From a virus: a stretch of DNA of 49,711 nt. Every line of letters starts with the position of its first letter. Position 1 is the stretch's first letter. The notes beneath the pieces are model-generated. The model was not told the origin of the DNA and searched no databases. It worked only from the letters and a program-made list of their open reading frames with translations. Below are positions 1-11,000 of the stretch, piece after piece. The translations under genes were made by a program, and so were the position numbers. The stretch lies in the IMG/VR virus record IMGVR_UViG_3300032268_000270, positions 1 to 49,711 of that record, one strand, 5' to 3'.

Positions 1-3000
1 AACTCGCATCAAGAGATGTTACACCGCCACTATTAGATAAATCGCCAAGAGATCTTCCATTTATTGTTGGTGTTATAAACAACGCTACTTCAGCTGTAAC
101 ACCAACTGCTGCTGATAAAATTGCATTAGAAAAAGTGGTCCAATTTATTTGATACTGATTAAACAAAGAGTCAGATCTATAGGTTGGTAATAAACCCATT
201 TCTTGGTTATAGTCTAAACCAGTAAAGTCTGTTTGAGTATATGCTTGGTCACCACCTGCATAAAAATATAATCTGTTTGCTATGGTATCAGTACCACGAG
301 CAGTATCAGCGTAATCTTTAGAGTACGCAACAGTTCTTGAGAAAGAATCTGATGCTCTTGCTGTATCTGCGTAAGATTTACCCCATGTCACAACACGTGA
401 GAAACTATCTGTTCCTCTAGCAGTGTCAGATGGTTGTTTGTTTGGATTATTAGATATTGTATCAGTACCACGAGCAGTTTCTGTAAAAGTTCTGTTCCAT
501 GTCAATGTTCGACTAAACGCATCAGTTGCTCTAGCAGTATCAGATGGATTCTTACCAATGGTAAGATCTGGATCAGCGTCAGTTCCTCTAGCAGTATCTG
601 TTATACCAGTCTTAGCAACTTGCTTCTGAGAAATCGCATCAGCAGCACGTGCGTAATCAGTTCTAGTTCTTCCAAATCTACCAGCATATGTGTTATAGTA
701 AGAAGCAACTTGAGATTCTGTTAGAACAAAATTGTATACATCAGCTTTAGCGATTTCGCCTGTAAAATACCCACCAGAACCTGATAGCCAACCACCAAGT
801 TCTCCACCACCAATGACCCAGTATCCTTGATACGCTTGAGCTGTTGTTGGGCTAATTGTCTTCGAGGAAACTCTTGTTCCATCAACATATAATGTCATCG
901 TTCCTGTAGAACTGGTAAATGTACCAACAACATAATGCCATACGTTATCGTTTAACAACTGCGTTGAGGATATAACTTCAGTGTTACCATTATAGACACC
1001 AAATTTTACTTGGCCATCAGTGCCCATGTAAATGTGTCTATCGTAAGAAGTACCAAGACCAACTCTTATGTCTTGGTATCCAATAATTTTTTTGCCAGAT
1101 GCGAGAGATGTCTTTACCCAAGCAGAAACTGAGAATATCTGTGGTATTGATGTTTGAAGAGTTAGCGATGATGCTTGGTTGTTTGTTCCATTAAAGTAAT
1201 ATGAACCATATACGTTATCGTATGTTGTTCTATCGCCAAACAATGTAACAGTATTAGAAGTTCCACTCGAGTCTTTGATTATTTCTTCTGGGGTAGTTGT
1301 TTGTCCATATGGTAAAGCTGTTGATCCAAGATTAACCATTGGACCCCAAAGAGTCATGGTTTGACCATTAAATGATCCACCAGTATAACCACCAAGCCAT
1401 ATTTGGAAATCGTGTGCACCACTAGCTGGAATTGTTACAGTTAATGAACAACGATAGAATCCATTTTTTGATTCTTCTATTCTTTGTATACCATTAGTAG
1501 CACCAGCAAGTGTTCCAAATAAAACATCATAGTTAGCAAAAGCGTAACCACCACCAGTAACAATCGCAATATATCGAGTTGTTGATTTAACATAAATCGA
1601 AAATGTATATGTCTGCCCAAGTATTAATGAAAGAGTTTGAACATGATTCGCAAACTCTAAATTATACCCAAGTCTTGTTGCAGTTGGTGTTCCATCTGGA
1701 GCTGTATCATTTGTTAACCGAACACTTAGTCTTGATGTCCAATAACTATTTACTAGATTCGCACTAGATGTAACTTTGTTTGGATTGCCAGGAATACCTG
1801 CGCTCAGAGGAATGTAGTCTGATCCTGGACCATTCTCCCACTTGGCACCCCAAACCAAAACTTCAGCTGTTCCGCCACTGCTCCAGATTTCTCTTTTAGC
1901 GAGACGAACACCGTATGCGCTTATTCCTGTGAACGTGCGAGTGAAAGTAAATCGTTGCCATGTTGTTGTTACTGTAGGAACAATAATATCTTCGCCGTGG
2001 AACATAGCCACATTTGTTGTTCCTGACAATGTTCTCATATACACTGAGAATGTTTTTGTTTGTCCCTGAGATAGTGGAACAACATTACCATAGTCTATTT
2101 GGGAGTTACCAGAGCCACCAGATGAGAAAGTAATTTTATCAGCAGTCAGTGTACCATCTGGAGCATAATCGGAGTTAGAAACAACAACAGGGATTATGCC
2201 AGTACCACTCGCAGATTTATTCCAGAGAGAATTAGTAAAATCTTCTGGATAAAGAATTTCGTTGACATCGTTTGTATTATATGGTCTTCCAGTAAAGCCA
2301 TCAATCGATAAAATGTTACCTGGAATTAAAGAAGTTTCACCAGCAACTGATTTAGATGTTGTCTTCGCCAGCACATCAGTTGCTCTTGTTGTGTTTGGAT
2401 CAGAGAATGCTGTTGCTACTGAACTTTTCTCGACCTGTAGACCATCGAAATAATATGAGAAAGATGTGCCAGGTGTATTTGCTGTGGCAAAAAGAACTTG
2501 TACAGATTTTACCGCAGGATTAGTGAACGTAATTGTTACTGATGCACGTTGCCAAACCCCATTAAATGTAAAATTCACAAAGTTTGATTCTACAATACCA
2601 CCATTTTCAGTCACTCCATATATGACTAAAGAGCCACCCGATACATTAAAACCATAGTGGTATATACTAGCAGTCCATGTTTCGTTTAAAGATATTACTG
2701 GGTATAAATTAAATTTTTGCTGATTGAAAGTTTGATAATATCCTTGTCCGCCAAAAGATGTTGTAGTTATTCTTAAAGGAATTCCTCCAACAGGACTAGG
2801 CGCATAGGTATTATCTTGTCCAGCACCCGCAATACTAGAAGTTGCGACTACACCAAAATTTTGCACCCAACCAAATAGATTAAGAGGACCACCAGAACCA
2901 ATTTGTTGAACTATGTTTCTGTTAAACGATGTAATCGTTTGTGGCTCGCCTGCATTTGTTGGTATCGCAGTATAATCAGTAAGTGTTTGTTCTGGGTAGG

Positions 3001-4516
3001 AAACAACCTTTAGATTTCCTAAAGATTTTTGGAAATCAACTACATCAGTATCAGTACCACGAGCAGTATCAGATGGATTTTTACCAACTGTAAAGTTTGG
3101 ATCTTCGTTCGCACTAGCAGTATCAGAGGGATTCTTACCAACTGCTCTTACACTAGTGTCCGTTCCTCTAGCAGTGTCGGATGGATTCTTACCAACTTCT
3201 CTTACACTAGTGTCCGTTCCTCTAGCAGTGTCGGATGGATTCTTACCAACAACAAAATCTGGATCAGCATCAGTACCACGAGCAGTATCTGATGGTTGTT
3301 TATTTGGACCCTTTGATACTGCGTCAGTTCCTCGAGCAGTTTCTGTAAATGTTCTGTTATATGTTACAACTCTTGAGAATTGATCAACGATATTTGATAT
3401 GTTGGCTTCAGCATTCGAAAAAGAAATATCAATAGCACCAAAGGCACTAAGACCTTCTGATAGTGAAATGAAATCTGAAACTGCTTTTACAATAGTTCTT
3501 ACTGCAGAATCTGTTATAGAAGAAGTATCTGTTGTGTTTTTACCAACTGTTAATGTGTCAGTATCTGTCGCACGTGAAGTGTCAGCAGTTGTGCCACGAA
3601 CAACATCTTTACCAACAGCATCAGTACCACGAGCAGTATCGGATGAATTTTTACCAATAGTAAAATCTGGATCAGCATCAGTACTACGAGCAGTATCGGA
3701 TGGATTTTTACCAATAGTAAAATCTGGATCAGCATCAGTACTACGAGCAGTATCTGATGGTTGTTTGTTTACTTGTCTTGTACTTACATCAGTACCACGA
3801 ACGATTGCAAACTCAGCAAGTTTATTAAATTGCGCAGTGTCAGCGTCAGTTCCTCTTGCAGTATCTGATGGTCTTTTATTTGGACCAAGAGATATTGCGT
3901 CAGTACCACGAGCAGTTTCAGAAGTTGCTTTACCGACTGTAAAGTTTGGATCTTCTGTTGCTCTAGCAGTATCAGATGGTTGTTTGTTTGGATTTCTTAC
4001 AGATGTATCAGCAGCAGCTGCTGTATCTGTTCTTGGTTTTGTAAAGTCAACTGCTTTCGCATCAGCAATTGATACAAGTTCAGTTCTTGCTTTAGCAAGA
4101 AATTTCGCTAATGTGTCATTAGCAGCAGGAGCTTCTTGCAATGCTTTACTAATATTGAAGTCTAATGATTCTGGAATTAGTAAAGTATCGATTGCGACTT
4201 TACCATAACCAAACGACAATGCTTCGTTTAGAATGAATGTTTCGCCAAGAACTTTTGTTACATGTTTATTTGTTACGAGGTCAGTAGATCTAGCAGTGTC
4301 ATAGAAGTCCTTCAACATCAAGATAGCTGTATCATCAAGAACAATACCTTGCTCTAAGAACTCAAGAACAAAGCGATCTACATCATAAGTTGCGCTTGAA
4401 CGATCGAGATTACTCGAAAGGTCAGTTGCGACTGCCTTTACAGTAGCGATTATGTCAAGAGCATTTGCCTTTGAAATGTCGCCAAGAAGATTTGTTACTC
4501 TTATCTTCTTTGGCAT
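1..4516 (-). CDS. Repeat-rich tail fibre / adhesin, partial (C-terminus off the left edge)
   Basis: One frame stays open from an ATG at 4516 to the window edge (1,505 codons, no stop), so the C-terminus is missing. The N-terminal 150 residues are non-repetitive and start MPKKIRVTN. Two blocks, about residues 155-495 and 1275-1405, consist of 17-19-residue repeats of the type SDTARGTDADPDFTIGKNP. Between them lie three beta-sandwich, carbohydrate-binding-like modules (about 600-690, 755-905, 910-1070) and a LamG/concanavalin-like domain (about 1085-1240) with FSVSAWVK, WHYVVGTF and TLYVDGTRV. It is the last gene of the baseplate transcript, where T4-like phages keep distal fibre genes. Inference: a host-binding fibre in which repeats act as spacers and lectin-like modules bind surface glycans. 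The repeat and lectin calls are seen; the receptor role is inferred from position. Confidence 0.85.
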   Translation of the reverse strand, partial: MPKKIRVTNLLGDISKANALDIIATVKAVATDLSSNLDRSSATYDVDRFVLEFLEQGIVLDDTAILMLKDFYDTARSTDLVTNKHVTKVLGETFILNEALSFGYGKVAIDTLLIPESLDFNISKALQEAPAANDTLAKFLAKARTELVSIADAKAVDFTKPRTDTAAAADTSVRNPNKQPSDTARATEDPNFTVGKATSETARGTDAISLGPNKRPSDTARGTDADTAQFNKLAEFAIVRGTDVSTRQVNKQPSDTARSTDADPDFTIGKNPSDTARSTDADPDFTIGKNSSDTARGTDAVGKDVVRGTTADTSRATDTDTLTVGKNTTDTSSITDSAVRTIVKAVSDFISLSEGLSAFGAIDISFSNAEANISNIVDQFSRVVTYNRTFTETARGTDAVSKGPNKQPSDTARGTDADPDFVVGKNPSDTARGTDTSVREVGKNPSDTARGTDTSVRAVGKNPSDTASANEDPNFTVGKNPSDTARGTDTDVVDFQKSLGNLKVVSYPEQTLTDYTAIPTNAGEPQTITSFNRNIVQQIGSGGPLNLFGWVQNFGVVATSSIAGAGQDNTYAPSPVGGIPLRITTTSFGGQGYYQTFNQQKFNLYPVISLNETWTASIYHYGFNVSGGSLVIYGVTENGGIVESNFVNFTFNGVWQRASVTITFTNPAVKSVQVLFATANTPGTSFSYYFDGLQVEKSSVATAFSDPNTTRATDVLAKTTSKSVAGETSLIPGNILSIDGFTGRPYNTNDVNEILYPEDFTNSLWNKSASGTGIIPVVVSNSDYAPDGTLTADKITFSSGGSGNSQIDYGNVVPLSQGQTKTFSVYMRTLSGTTNVAMFHGEDIIVPTVTTTWQRFTFTRTFTGISAYGVRLAKREIWSSGGTAEVLVWGAKWENGPGSDYIPLSAGIPGNPNKVTSSANLVNSYWTSRLSVRLTNDTAPDGTPTATRLGYNLEFANHVQTLSLILGQTYTFSIYVKSTTRYIAIVTGGGYAFANYDVLFGTLAGATNGIQRIEESKNGFYRCSLTVTIPASGAHDFQIWLGGYTGGSFNGQTMTLWGPMVNLGSTALPYGQTTTPEEIIKDSSGTSNTVTLFGDRTTYDNVYGSYYFNGTNNQASSLTLQTSIPQIFSVSAWVKTSLASGKKIIGYQDIRVGLGTSYDRHIYMGTDGQVKFGVYNGNTEVISSTQLLNDNVWHYVVGTFTSSTGTMTLYVDGTRVSSKTISPTTAQAYQGYWVIGGGELGGWLSGSGGYFTGEIAKADVYNFVLTESQVASYYNTYAGRFGRTRTDYARAADAISQKQVAKTGITDTARGTDADPDLTIGKNPSDTARATDAFSRTLTWNRTFTETARGTDTISNNPNKQPSDTARGTDSFSRVVTWGKSYADTARASDSFSRTVAYSKDYADTARGTDTIANRLYFYAGGDQAYTQTDFTGLDYNQEMGLLPTYRSDSLFNQYQINWTTFSNAILSAAVGVTAEVALFITPTINGRSLGDLSNSGGVTSLDAS
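3060..4030 (-). repeat. Tandem 17-19 residue coding repeats of the fibre gene
   Basis: The coding strand carries about a dozen units built on SDTAR(G/S)TD followed by a variable 8-11 residue link such as ADPDFTIGKNP, TSVREVGKNP or AISLGPNKRP. At DNA level two 57-base units (about 3627-3683 and 3684-3740) are almost identical, as are two 54-base units (about 3159-3212 and 3213-3266), so recent duplication or homogenisation is likely. A second block of related units lies at about 300-690. Confidence 0.85.
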
Positions 4517-4520
4517 AATA

Positions 4521-4859
4521 TTACACCTGAGTTATCTGTGGTGATACTACTACGATTCCCTCGACTGGTCTTGTTTTTACGCCACTGAGTGTCATTTCTA
4601 AGTCATACAAATATCTTCCAGCTTTGATAGAAGAAGTAGTTACATCTGTCATTTCTAAAAGAACACCACCATTCGCTGGATCTCCATAAATGGTGCAAGT
4701 GAACGTATAAGCTGTTGCGGAAGTATAAGACTTTCTCATCTGTGATGCGAAAACTGCACCAGTAAGATTCAAAGGTGCTGTCCCATTACTCTGAAATAAT
4801 GATATTAGAGTTGAGAACTTTGTTCCTTGATCGATGAATAGATTTTGTTGGAGTGCCAT
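4521..4859 (-). CDS. Small virion protein, BppU-N-like / fibre-attachment candidate
   Basis: A 112-residue protein starting MALQQNLFIDQGTKFS. The N-terminal pattern DQGTKF followed by LTGAVFASQMRKS and a later GRYLYDLEM strand resembles the N-terminal Ig-like domain of phage upper-baseplate proteins (BppU_N type), which sit between baseplate and receptor-binding parts. It lies 4 bases upstream of the fibre start and just after a coiled-coil protein, in one minus-strand transcript with the baseplate wedge genes. No signal peptide or membrane segment is visible. The family match is by eye, so a generic small virion protein remains possible. Confidence 0.55.
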   Translation of the reverse strand: MALQQNLFIDQGTKFSTLISLFQSNGTAPLNLTGAVFASQMRKSYTSATAYTFTCTIYGDPANGGVLLEMTDVTTSSIKAGRYLYDLEMTLSGVKTRPVEGIVVVSPQITQV

Positions 4860-4860
4860 T

Positions 4861-5088
4861 TTACTTATTTAATAGTTGTTGAAGTAAGTTTTTTATTTCA
4901 GACATATCGTTTTTAATTGAACTTACTTCCTGTTTTAAGTTTTCTACTTCTTCTCTTCTTTTTTCTGCTGCAGATTTCTGAGCAATATATGCTCGGTAAC
5001 CACCCTCATCAATATTTATGATTGCTCCTGTGTGGAGATCTCTAACGAGGGTGGAGTTACCTTCAACTTTTGCGTATTTTCTTTCCAT
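4861..5088 (-). CDS. Small coiled-coil structural protein
   Basis: A 75-residue protein starting MERKYAKVEGNSTLVRD. I chose the ATG at 5088 because it follows the stop of the giant upstream gene by one base; an in-frame ATG 15 bases upstream would lie inside that gene. Residues 1-30 look globular; residues 35-75 form heptads rich in E, K and L (EEVENLKQEVSSIKNDMSEI), a likely trimeric or dimeric coiled coil. The position between the DUF4815 protein and the fibre suggests a linker or chaperone of the distal baseplate. Function is not recognised beyond that. Confidence 0.7.
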   Translation of the reverse strand: MERKYAKVEGNSTLVRDLHTGAIINIDEGGYRAYIAQKSAAEKRREEVENLKQEVSSIKNDMSEIKNLLQQLLNK

Positions 5089-5089
5089 A

Positions 5090-8000
5090 TTATGCTGTAG
5101 CAATAATTCTTAGATCTTTAACCCTTGGCACGAATGCTGGGTTTCTAGATCTCATAACAATTTTAATAATCGCAGAATTAAATGGAGGTAGATTATCTGC
5201 AGTAAATGAGTGGTCAATAAATTCATTAGGATTGTCTGTTGTTTTCAAGAATCCTTTTTCAGCCAACGGATATGTACCACCATATGTTGTATTATCACCA
5301 CCAACTGTTGTATCTGGAAGAAGTCTAAAGTATACTTCATCTTCAATACTTGAAACATTCTTCTGGTTGACATCAGTAATTGTATGGACTTCTGTAACAC
5401 CTGTAGCAGATATGTCAATCGCAGTTCCAGCAACAGCAAGATCAAGTGTCGTTGCCAACTTGACAGATGTTGTTGAAACAAATATTGCATAGTAAACTGT
5501 TCCTGTTACTAGATTACCAATTACGTTATTTTGCGCATTATATAGAACTGGCGAACCAGTGTTTAGATTATGAGCAACTTGGAAATAGATAATATTGTTA
5601 GCAGAATCAACAGCAACTGGGTTAGTTGATACGTTATATTCATTAGAATTGAACGATAGCGCAGAAGTAGAAACTGAATTACCACCATTAGAAATCTTAG
5701 CATAGACTTCGATTTCAGAATTTCTCGGTGTAGTAAATGTTAACAAGTTTGTTGGAATTCTATTCGCATCAAACGTTGGTTCAACGAGAGCAGTTGTTGC
5801 ATTATTAATCTTAATTCTTGGATCAAAGAAAATAATTTCGTTGTTTAAGTGGTTAAAGAAGAATCTATCTGAATAACCATTAACATCAAACTCATTTGTT
5901 CCAACAATTAACTGTTGTAAAATAACACTCTTTTGATCAGTGCTTACTTGTAAAACTCTTCTGATTGTAGCAGCAGTATACTCGAAAGTTCCATCGTTTG
6001 CAGTATAGAATGGAACATAACAATACATACCCTGTTTAATATCAGTAATGTCATCTAAGAACACTGTCATGTTATTTGTGGTTGGGTCAATACCACCACG
6101 ATTCGAGTTGACCAAAATAACAGAGTAGTCAAGTGCTGCCTGAGTGAATGCGCCAAGAGCATAATCACCAACACGTTTAGTGAGGTAAGTGTTCTTTGGT
6201 GCTTCTGTTACATATGTATTTGCTGGAATTGGACTACCAGCACCAGAATATGTTACAACATCACCAACATCAATCTGTGAAATTGTATTCTGTGTTAAAA
6301 TATCAAAGTCACTGAAGTAAAATACGCTACCGTTTGTTGTTGATGGGATAGCAGTTTTCACTGCTTTATCAATTGTTACAGTAGTAGAAGCAATGTTAGT
6401 GATTCTAGTATTTTTCTGGATACCTGGACCGTAAATATACATACCATTTACCAAATCAGTTACGTTTTGGAACGTAATAGATGTTACGCCAACAGCAAAT
6501 GTTGTTGAAGCTGATGTTCTTTTTGGTAATATAGCAGCATGTTCAGAAATTCTAGAACCAGATGGGAAACGAATTGGTAATGTAATGGCGTTTAACGTGT
6601 CATCAATTCCAGTATTAGATGGAATTCCTGCTGCTATTTGCACTTTTAGCAATTTAGAAGTATTCTTAAACTGCATTTTTCTTGTTACATATCCAAATTG
6701 CGCAGCACCAGCTTTGTTTTCATATTCTGAGTTGAAGATTGTTGTTCCATCGTAACCACCAGTAATCGAATAGTAATTCGTTGTGGCTGCTTTTGGTGTA
6801 ACAGGGTCATCAATTCTATTCTGAATACATATAATCGATGCTCTATCCAAATCAACAACTGGCGAAACAAACTTGTTGCTAGAAGTAAGTTCAACTACCA
6901 TCTCAAACGAACTGTTTCTGGCAATCTTCTGCGCTTCGTTGTACTTATTAAGAACAGTTCTCTGACTTGTGAAATAGTTGTTATCGTTTAGAGTCACAGG
7001 AACATAATTTGTATCAACAATATATGGCGTTTCTTCTCCTGTTGGACTTCTTCCTGATGTTGTTCTAACTTCAGCAGTTACATTTGTTCCTGGCAGTGCG
7101 ATATAATCGAGGTTTGGATGCATTGTTGTATACAAAACATTTCTAGTAGCAATAATAGTATCACCACCAAATGTTCCATTAGCTGACGCTAGAATAGCAC
7201 CACCCTCATCGTCATAAATTCTAATACTATATCTGTCATGGCTGTATACTTTGAAAACTTCATGAGAAACAACATCCGCAACCTGCGTAAATGCGTTTGT
7301 TTTTATGTCAAAGAATTCGCCAATGAAAGATGTTGTATTAAATTGCTCAGATGTAAAACCAAAGTTTGTCATACCAGTTATATTTTGATATGAGACAACA
7401 GAACCAACCGAGAAACCATGGTTTGGATGTGTGACAATAATCTCACTCTTGTTTCTTCTTACTGTAAACGCATTAGTTGACAGTTTCGATAAGTTCGTAG
7501 AACGACCAGAGTTCGAATGTGGTTCAACCTCTCTTGCTCTTAGAGTTACGAGCGATGGCGATAACAGTGTTTGGTCTGTTAAGAAGTTACATCTATAAAT
7601 GTTACACTTCAAATCTTGTCTGTTCGACTCTGACCATGTTTCACCATTACCAGATCTAAACAACGAACCAAGACTTGGTGACTTACTTACAACACCCATG
7701 TTGTTTCTACTTACATCCCTTTCATCGAGAGTTGAAGTCCACACTTCATACTGTGGTGAAGCAGTAACAAGTACCAAAGCATAAAGTTTACCATCTAAAA
7801 CGTGCACTGGTGCTGGGAATGTTATGCGTGTTCCTACTGTTCCTGTGGTATCTGTAATAATTTGCGATGGGTAGACAACTTTCTTGGCGAATGGCAAAAC
7901 AGTTGTTGTTGGATATCCACCAGATGTTGTTCTGATTTCAAAAATAATTGGAACAGTCGCATCTTTTGATTTAAAAAATACCTCAACTTCGTTAATAAAT

Positions 8001-11000
8001 GACCCTTCTCTTGTATCTGATGTAGTTGCCATAAATGTTTGGGCAAGTGGGTCAGTACCTCCTGTTGGCGCAGGTGGTGGAGGATCTGGAATAAACCATG
8101 TAGAAGTATTAGTTGAGTTAGTAACTGTAGAAGATCTATTCATATCAGTAGAACCAGTCGCTAATTGACCATTTCTTACTGAGATAAAGTTACCAGATGC
8201 TGATGCTTTTGCGTCAATAATACCAACAGCTTCATAGATAGCATCAGCGACAGTTGTTCTTGTTGCTCTATCATTTGTTGTGCTATCTGATATTGTAAAC
8301 AATCTTCTGCCAGTCAAGAATTTTGGAGCAGCACGATTATTAATAATTTGACCAGATGTTAACATCCAAACACCAGCGACACGACCAGTTCCTGTTGAAA
8401 CTAAGACACCTGGAGAAGCAACTTCAGCTGGAGTAGTAGCTCTTAATGCTAGTCTTAAAACATTACCATTTAGTGTGCTTCTTGATAACGTTCCGATAAG
8501 TGTTTCGCTACCAAGGAATGTACCTCTTACGTTAACGACGTGTAAAACATCCGAAGCACCATCTGGATTACCAGTAGTACTATTTGTTGATTGCTCGTGT
8601 AAGATAACAATCGCTGTAGCACCAGAACGTTCGCCACGAATCACCTCACCACGCTGGAAAGCTGTGATTTGTGAGTTTGGTGCAATAATATTACGTGCGA
8701 CATCATTTTGTATACTATTGATTGTTAGATTAACTGTGTTTTGTTTATCGCCATTATATACTGACGTAAAGGCAGAAGTAAATGAAACACCTTCGTTAAC
8801 AAGTTTTCCTGAGAAAGTTCTTTCTAAGTTGTTTACGTTGTTTCCGAAGTAAACATCTGTGTCGAATGTTTCGTAAATGTCTCTTATTGTTGTATTAGAA
8901 CCATACTGGAATGGTGTAATACCATAGTTTGGTTGACGTGCAGCAAGGAACAATCTAGTTGCTTGTGTGCAGTAATCTGTTACGTTTGTTGAATCTAAGA
9001 ACGCATACAATCTTGTTGCTGCTCTTACGCCACTAGCAACAAACACAACTGGTCTTGAGCGAATGTAAGAAATAGATTGGCGTGCAGTTAATCTACCACT
9101 AATTTCTTTTTTACCAGTAGATTCTACTAAACTTGTTGTAGTCCCCTGTCTTCTCTCATTAACTTGTTGAGTAACAACTGTTGTTGAAGAAACAACAGTA
9201 CCACCACCTGCTCTCCAACTGCTTGTTGATGTTGTAGAAACTGGTGTACCTAGTTGTGTTACTTGCCAGTTATTCCAAACAGTTCCGAAGTCGATACCAA
9301 ATGCATCAGCTGCAGCTGCAACTGAATCGTATGTACCACCTTCGTTAATGATTAATTCTGGTGGAAGATTTTCCTCAACCCATGAATCTGTTGATGGTGT
9401 TAGAGTAACAAGTCCTGTTCTACTACCCTGCAACAATCCTGTAACTTTAATCGCTTCTGTTGCATATGGATTTTCAGAAACAAGGATATCCATGTTTTCT
9501 CTAATCAATGTCTCTCTTCTAAACACTTGTTCAGAAGTCGCATTAGCACCTAGAGCATCGATACTAGCAATTTCGTTTTTGTTTCTGTAGTAAAGTTCTT
9601 GACCACCATAGTATGGAAGAGTAATAACATTACCTTCATGCATTCTATAATTTGAGTCAGTTCTTTCTGTTAATGACGAAGCATTTTCGTATAAGTCAAC
9701 AACAGTTTGATAGAAAGATGGTCTTAGTTCTCTGGTGTTAATGTCAATAGAACATTCGTAATCGATATCTTGTGGGTTACCAATAGTATGACCACGGAAG
9801 TTATCAACAACGAAACCATTCTTAAATCTGTCAAGACCATCAGTGTCTTTGATTTCAAGAGTTGATGTTTCTTTCTCTAGCAAGTTCAATGTTGTAACTT
9901 GCTCGAGGTTTTCTAATCTTTTCTCAAGATTACCAATATCACGCATTGTGTAACGCTTGTGTTCAATTTCTTTTACAATAATATTGTTTGGTGTAACATT
10001 ATATGTGTATGGTTTGTATTCAATCTCATAAATTACCATTGTATCAGAAGGTGCTTCTGGGAATTGTGGATTCTCAGACGGAACACCTCTAATAACAGAG
10101 AATGCGCCACGCTTGTTCAATACAATTTTATCTTTTCTTGCTAGGAAATAAGCAAAGTCGCAAGAAACACCATAACGTCTTTGTGGTAGAGAAGATGAAG
10201 ATGAAGTTCCACCAAAATATGTACCACCATCGTTAACACGTGGACGGAAGTCAAGAACGTCTCTTAAACTTACTGATCTACCAGAAATTTTACTGTAGAA
10301 TGTTGGGATTTCTTCATAAAGAAGATCTGGGTATGAGTCAACAGAAAGATAATCGCCAGCAGAATGATCGAAATACTCAAAAGTAATTCTCATCGGACCA
10401 GTTGGGAATGGAATATTTTTCTTCTTAACTAATCTTCCCAAATCGTAATGGGTATCTCGTTGACCATCATCAACAATGTAATTGCTAGTGATGTCAATTC
10501 CTGAACCTGTTGTTTGACCAACGATTGTGTTTCCGAAAATAACATTTGGGAATGTTTCAATCTTAAGAACACGATAGACATCTGCTTTCTGAAGATTGAT
10601 AATGTCTAATTCTACTGTTGTCTGTAGAGTTAACTCAAGTGTAAATGTTCTTAGAGATTTAACTTTTTCTTTAGCAGTAAACAAACGCTTTCTTGTTGGA
10701 GCATAGATTACATACGAATCGCTTTGAAGAGAAGCAAGATTATTTCTAACTGTAGAAGCAGCATTTAATCTAATAATAGCTGTGTTTAAAGTTGTAACAC
10801 TCACATCAACAGGTGTCACTGTTTCGCCTGTGTTTTGATTAATAACAATATAATCGCTTACTACTGTGCTGAAAAATTGGTCTGGTTCTGTGCATGAGAA
10901 TGAGATTGAGCAGAATGGTGAACCAGTATCTGCTGTTCCAGTAAATCTTTCAAGTACAGTGTATGATGTGTTAAAATCAGAAAGAGATGTACCACCACGA

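Noticed and set aside
3060-3770. CRISPR-like direct repeats
   Set aside because: The spacing equals whole codons of the fibre gene and the repeats translate to one peptide motif; there are no unrelated spacers.
3399-4208. Long plus-strand frame with repeated SVPRAVSDG motifs
   Set aside because: It is the antisense reading of the fibre repeats; the minus-strand frame continues unbroken across the region and keeps lectin-like domains.
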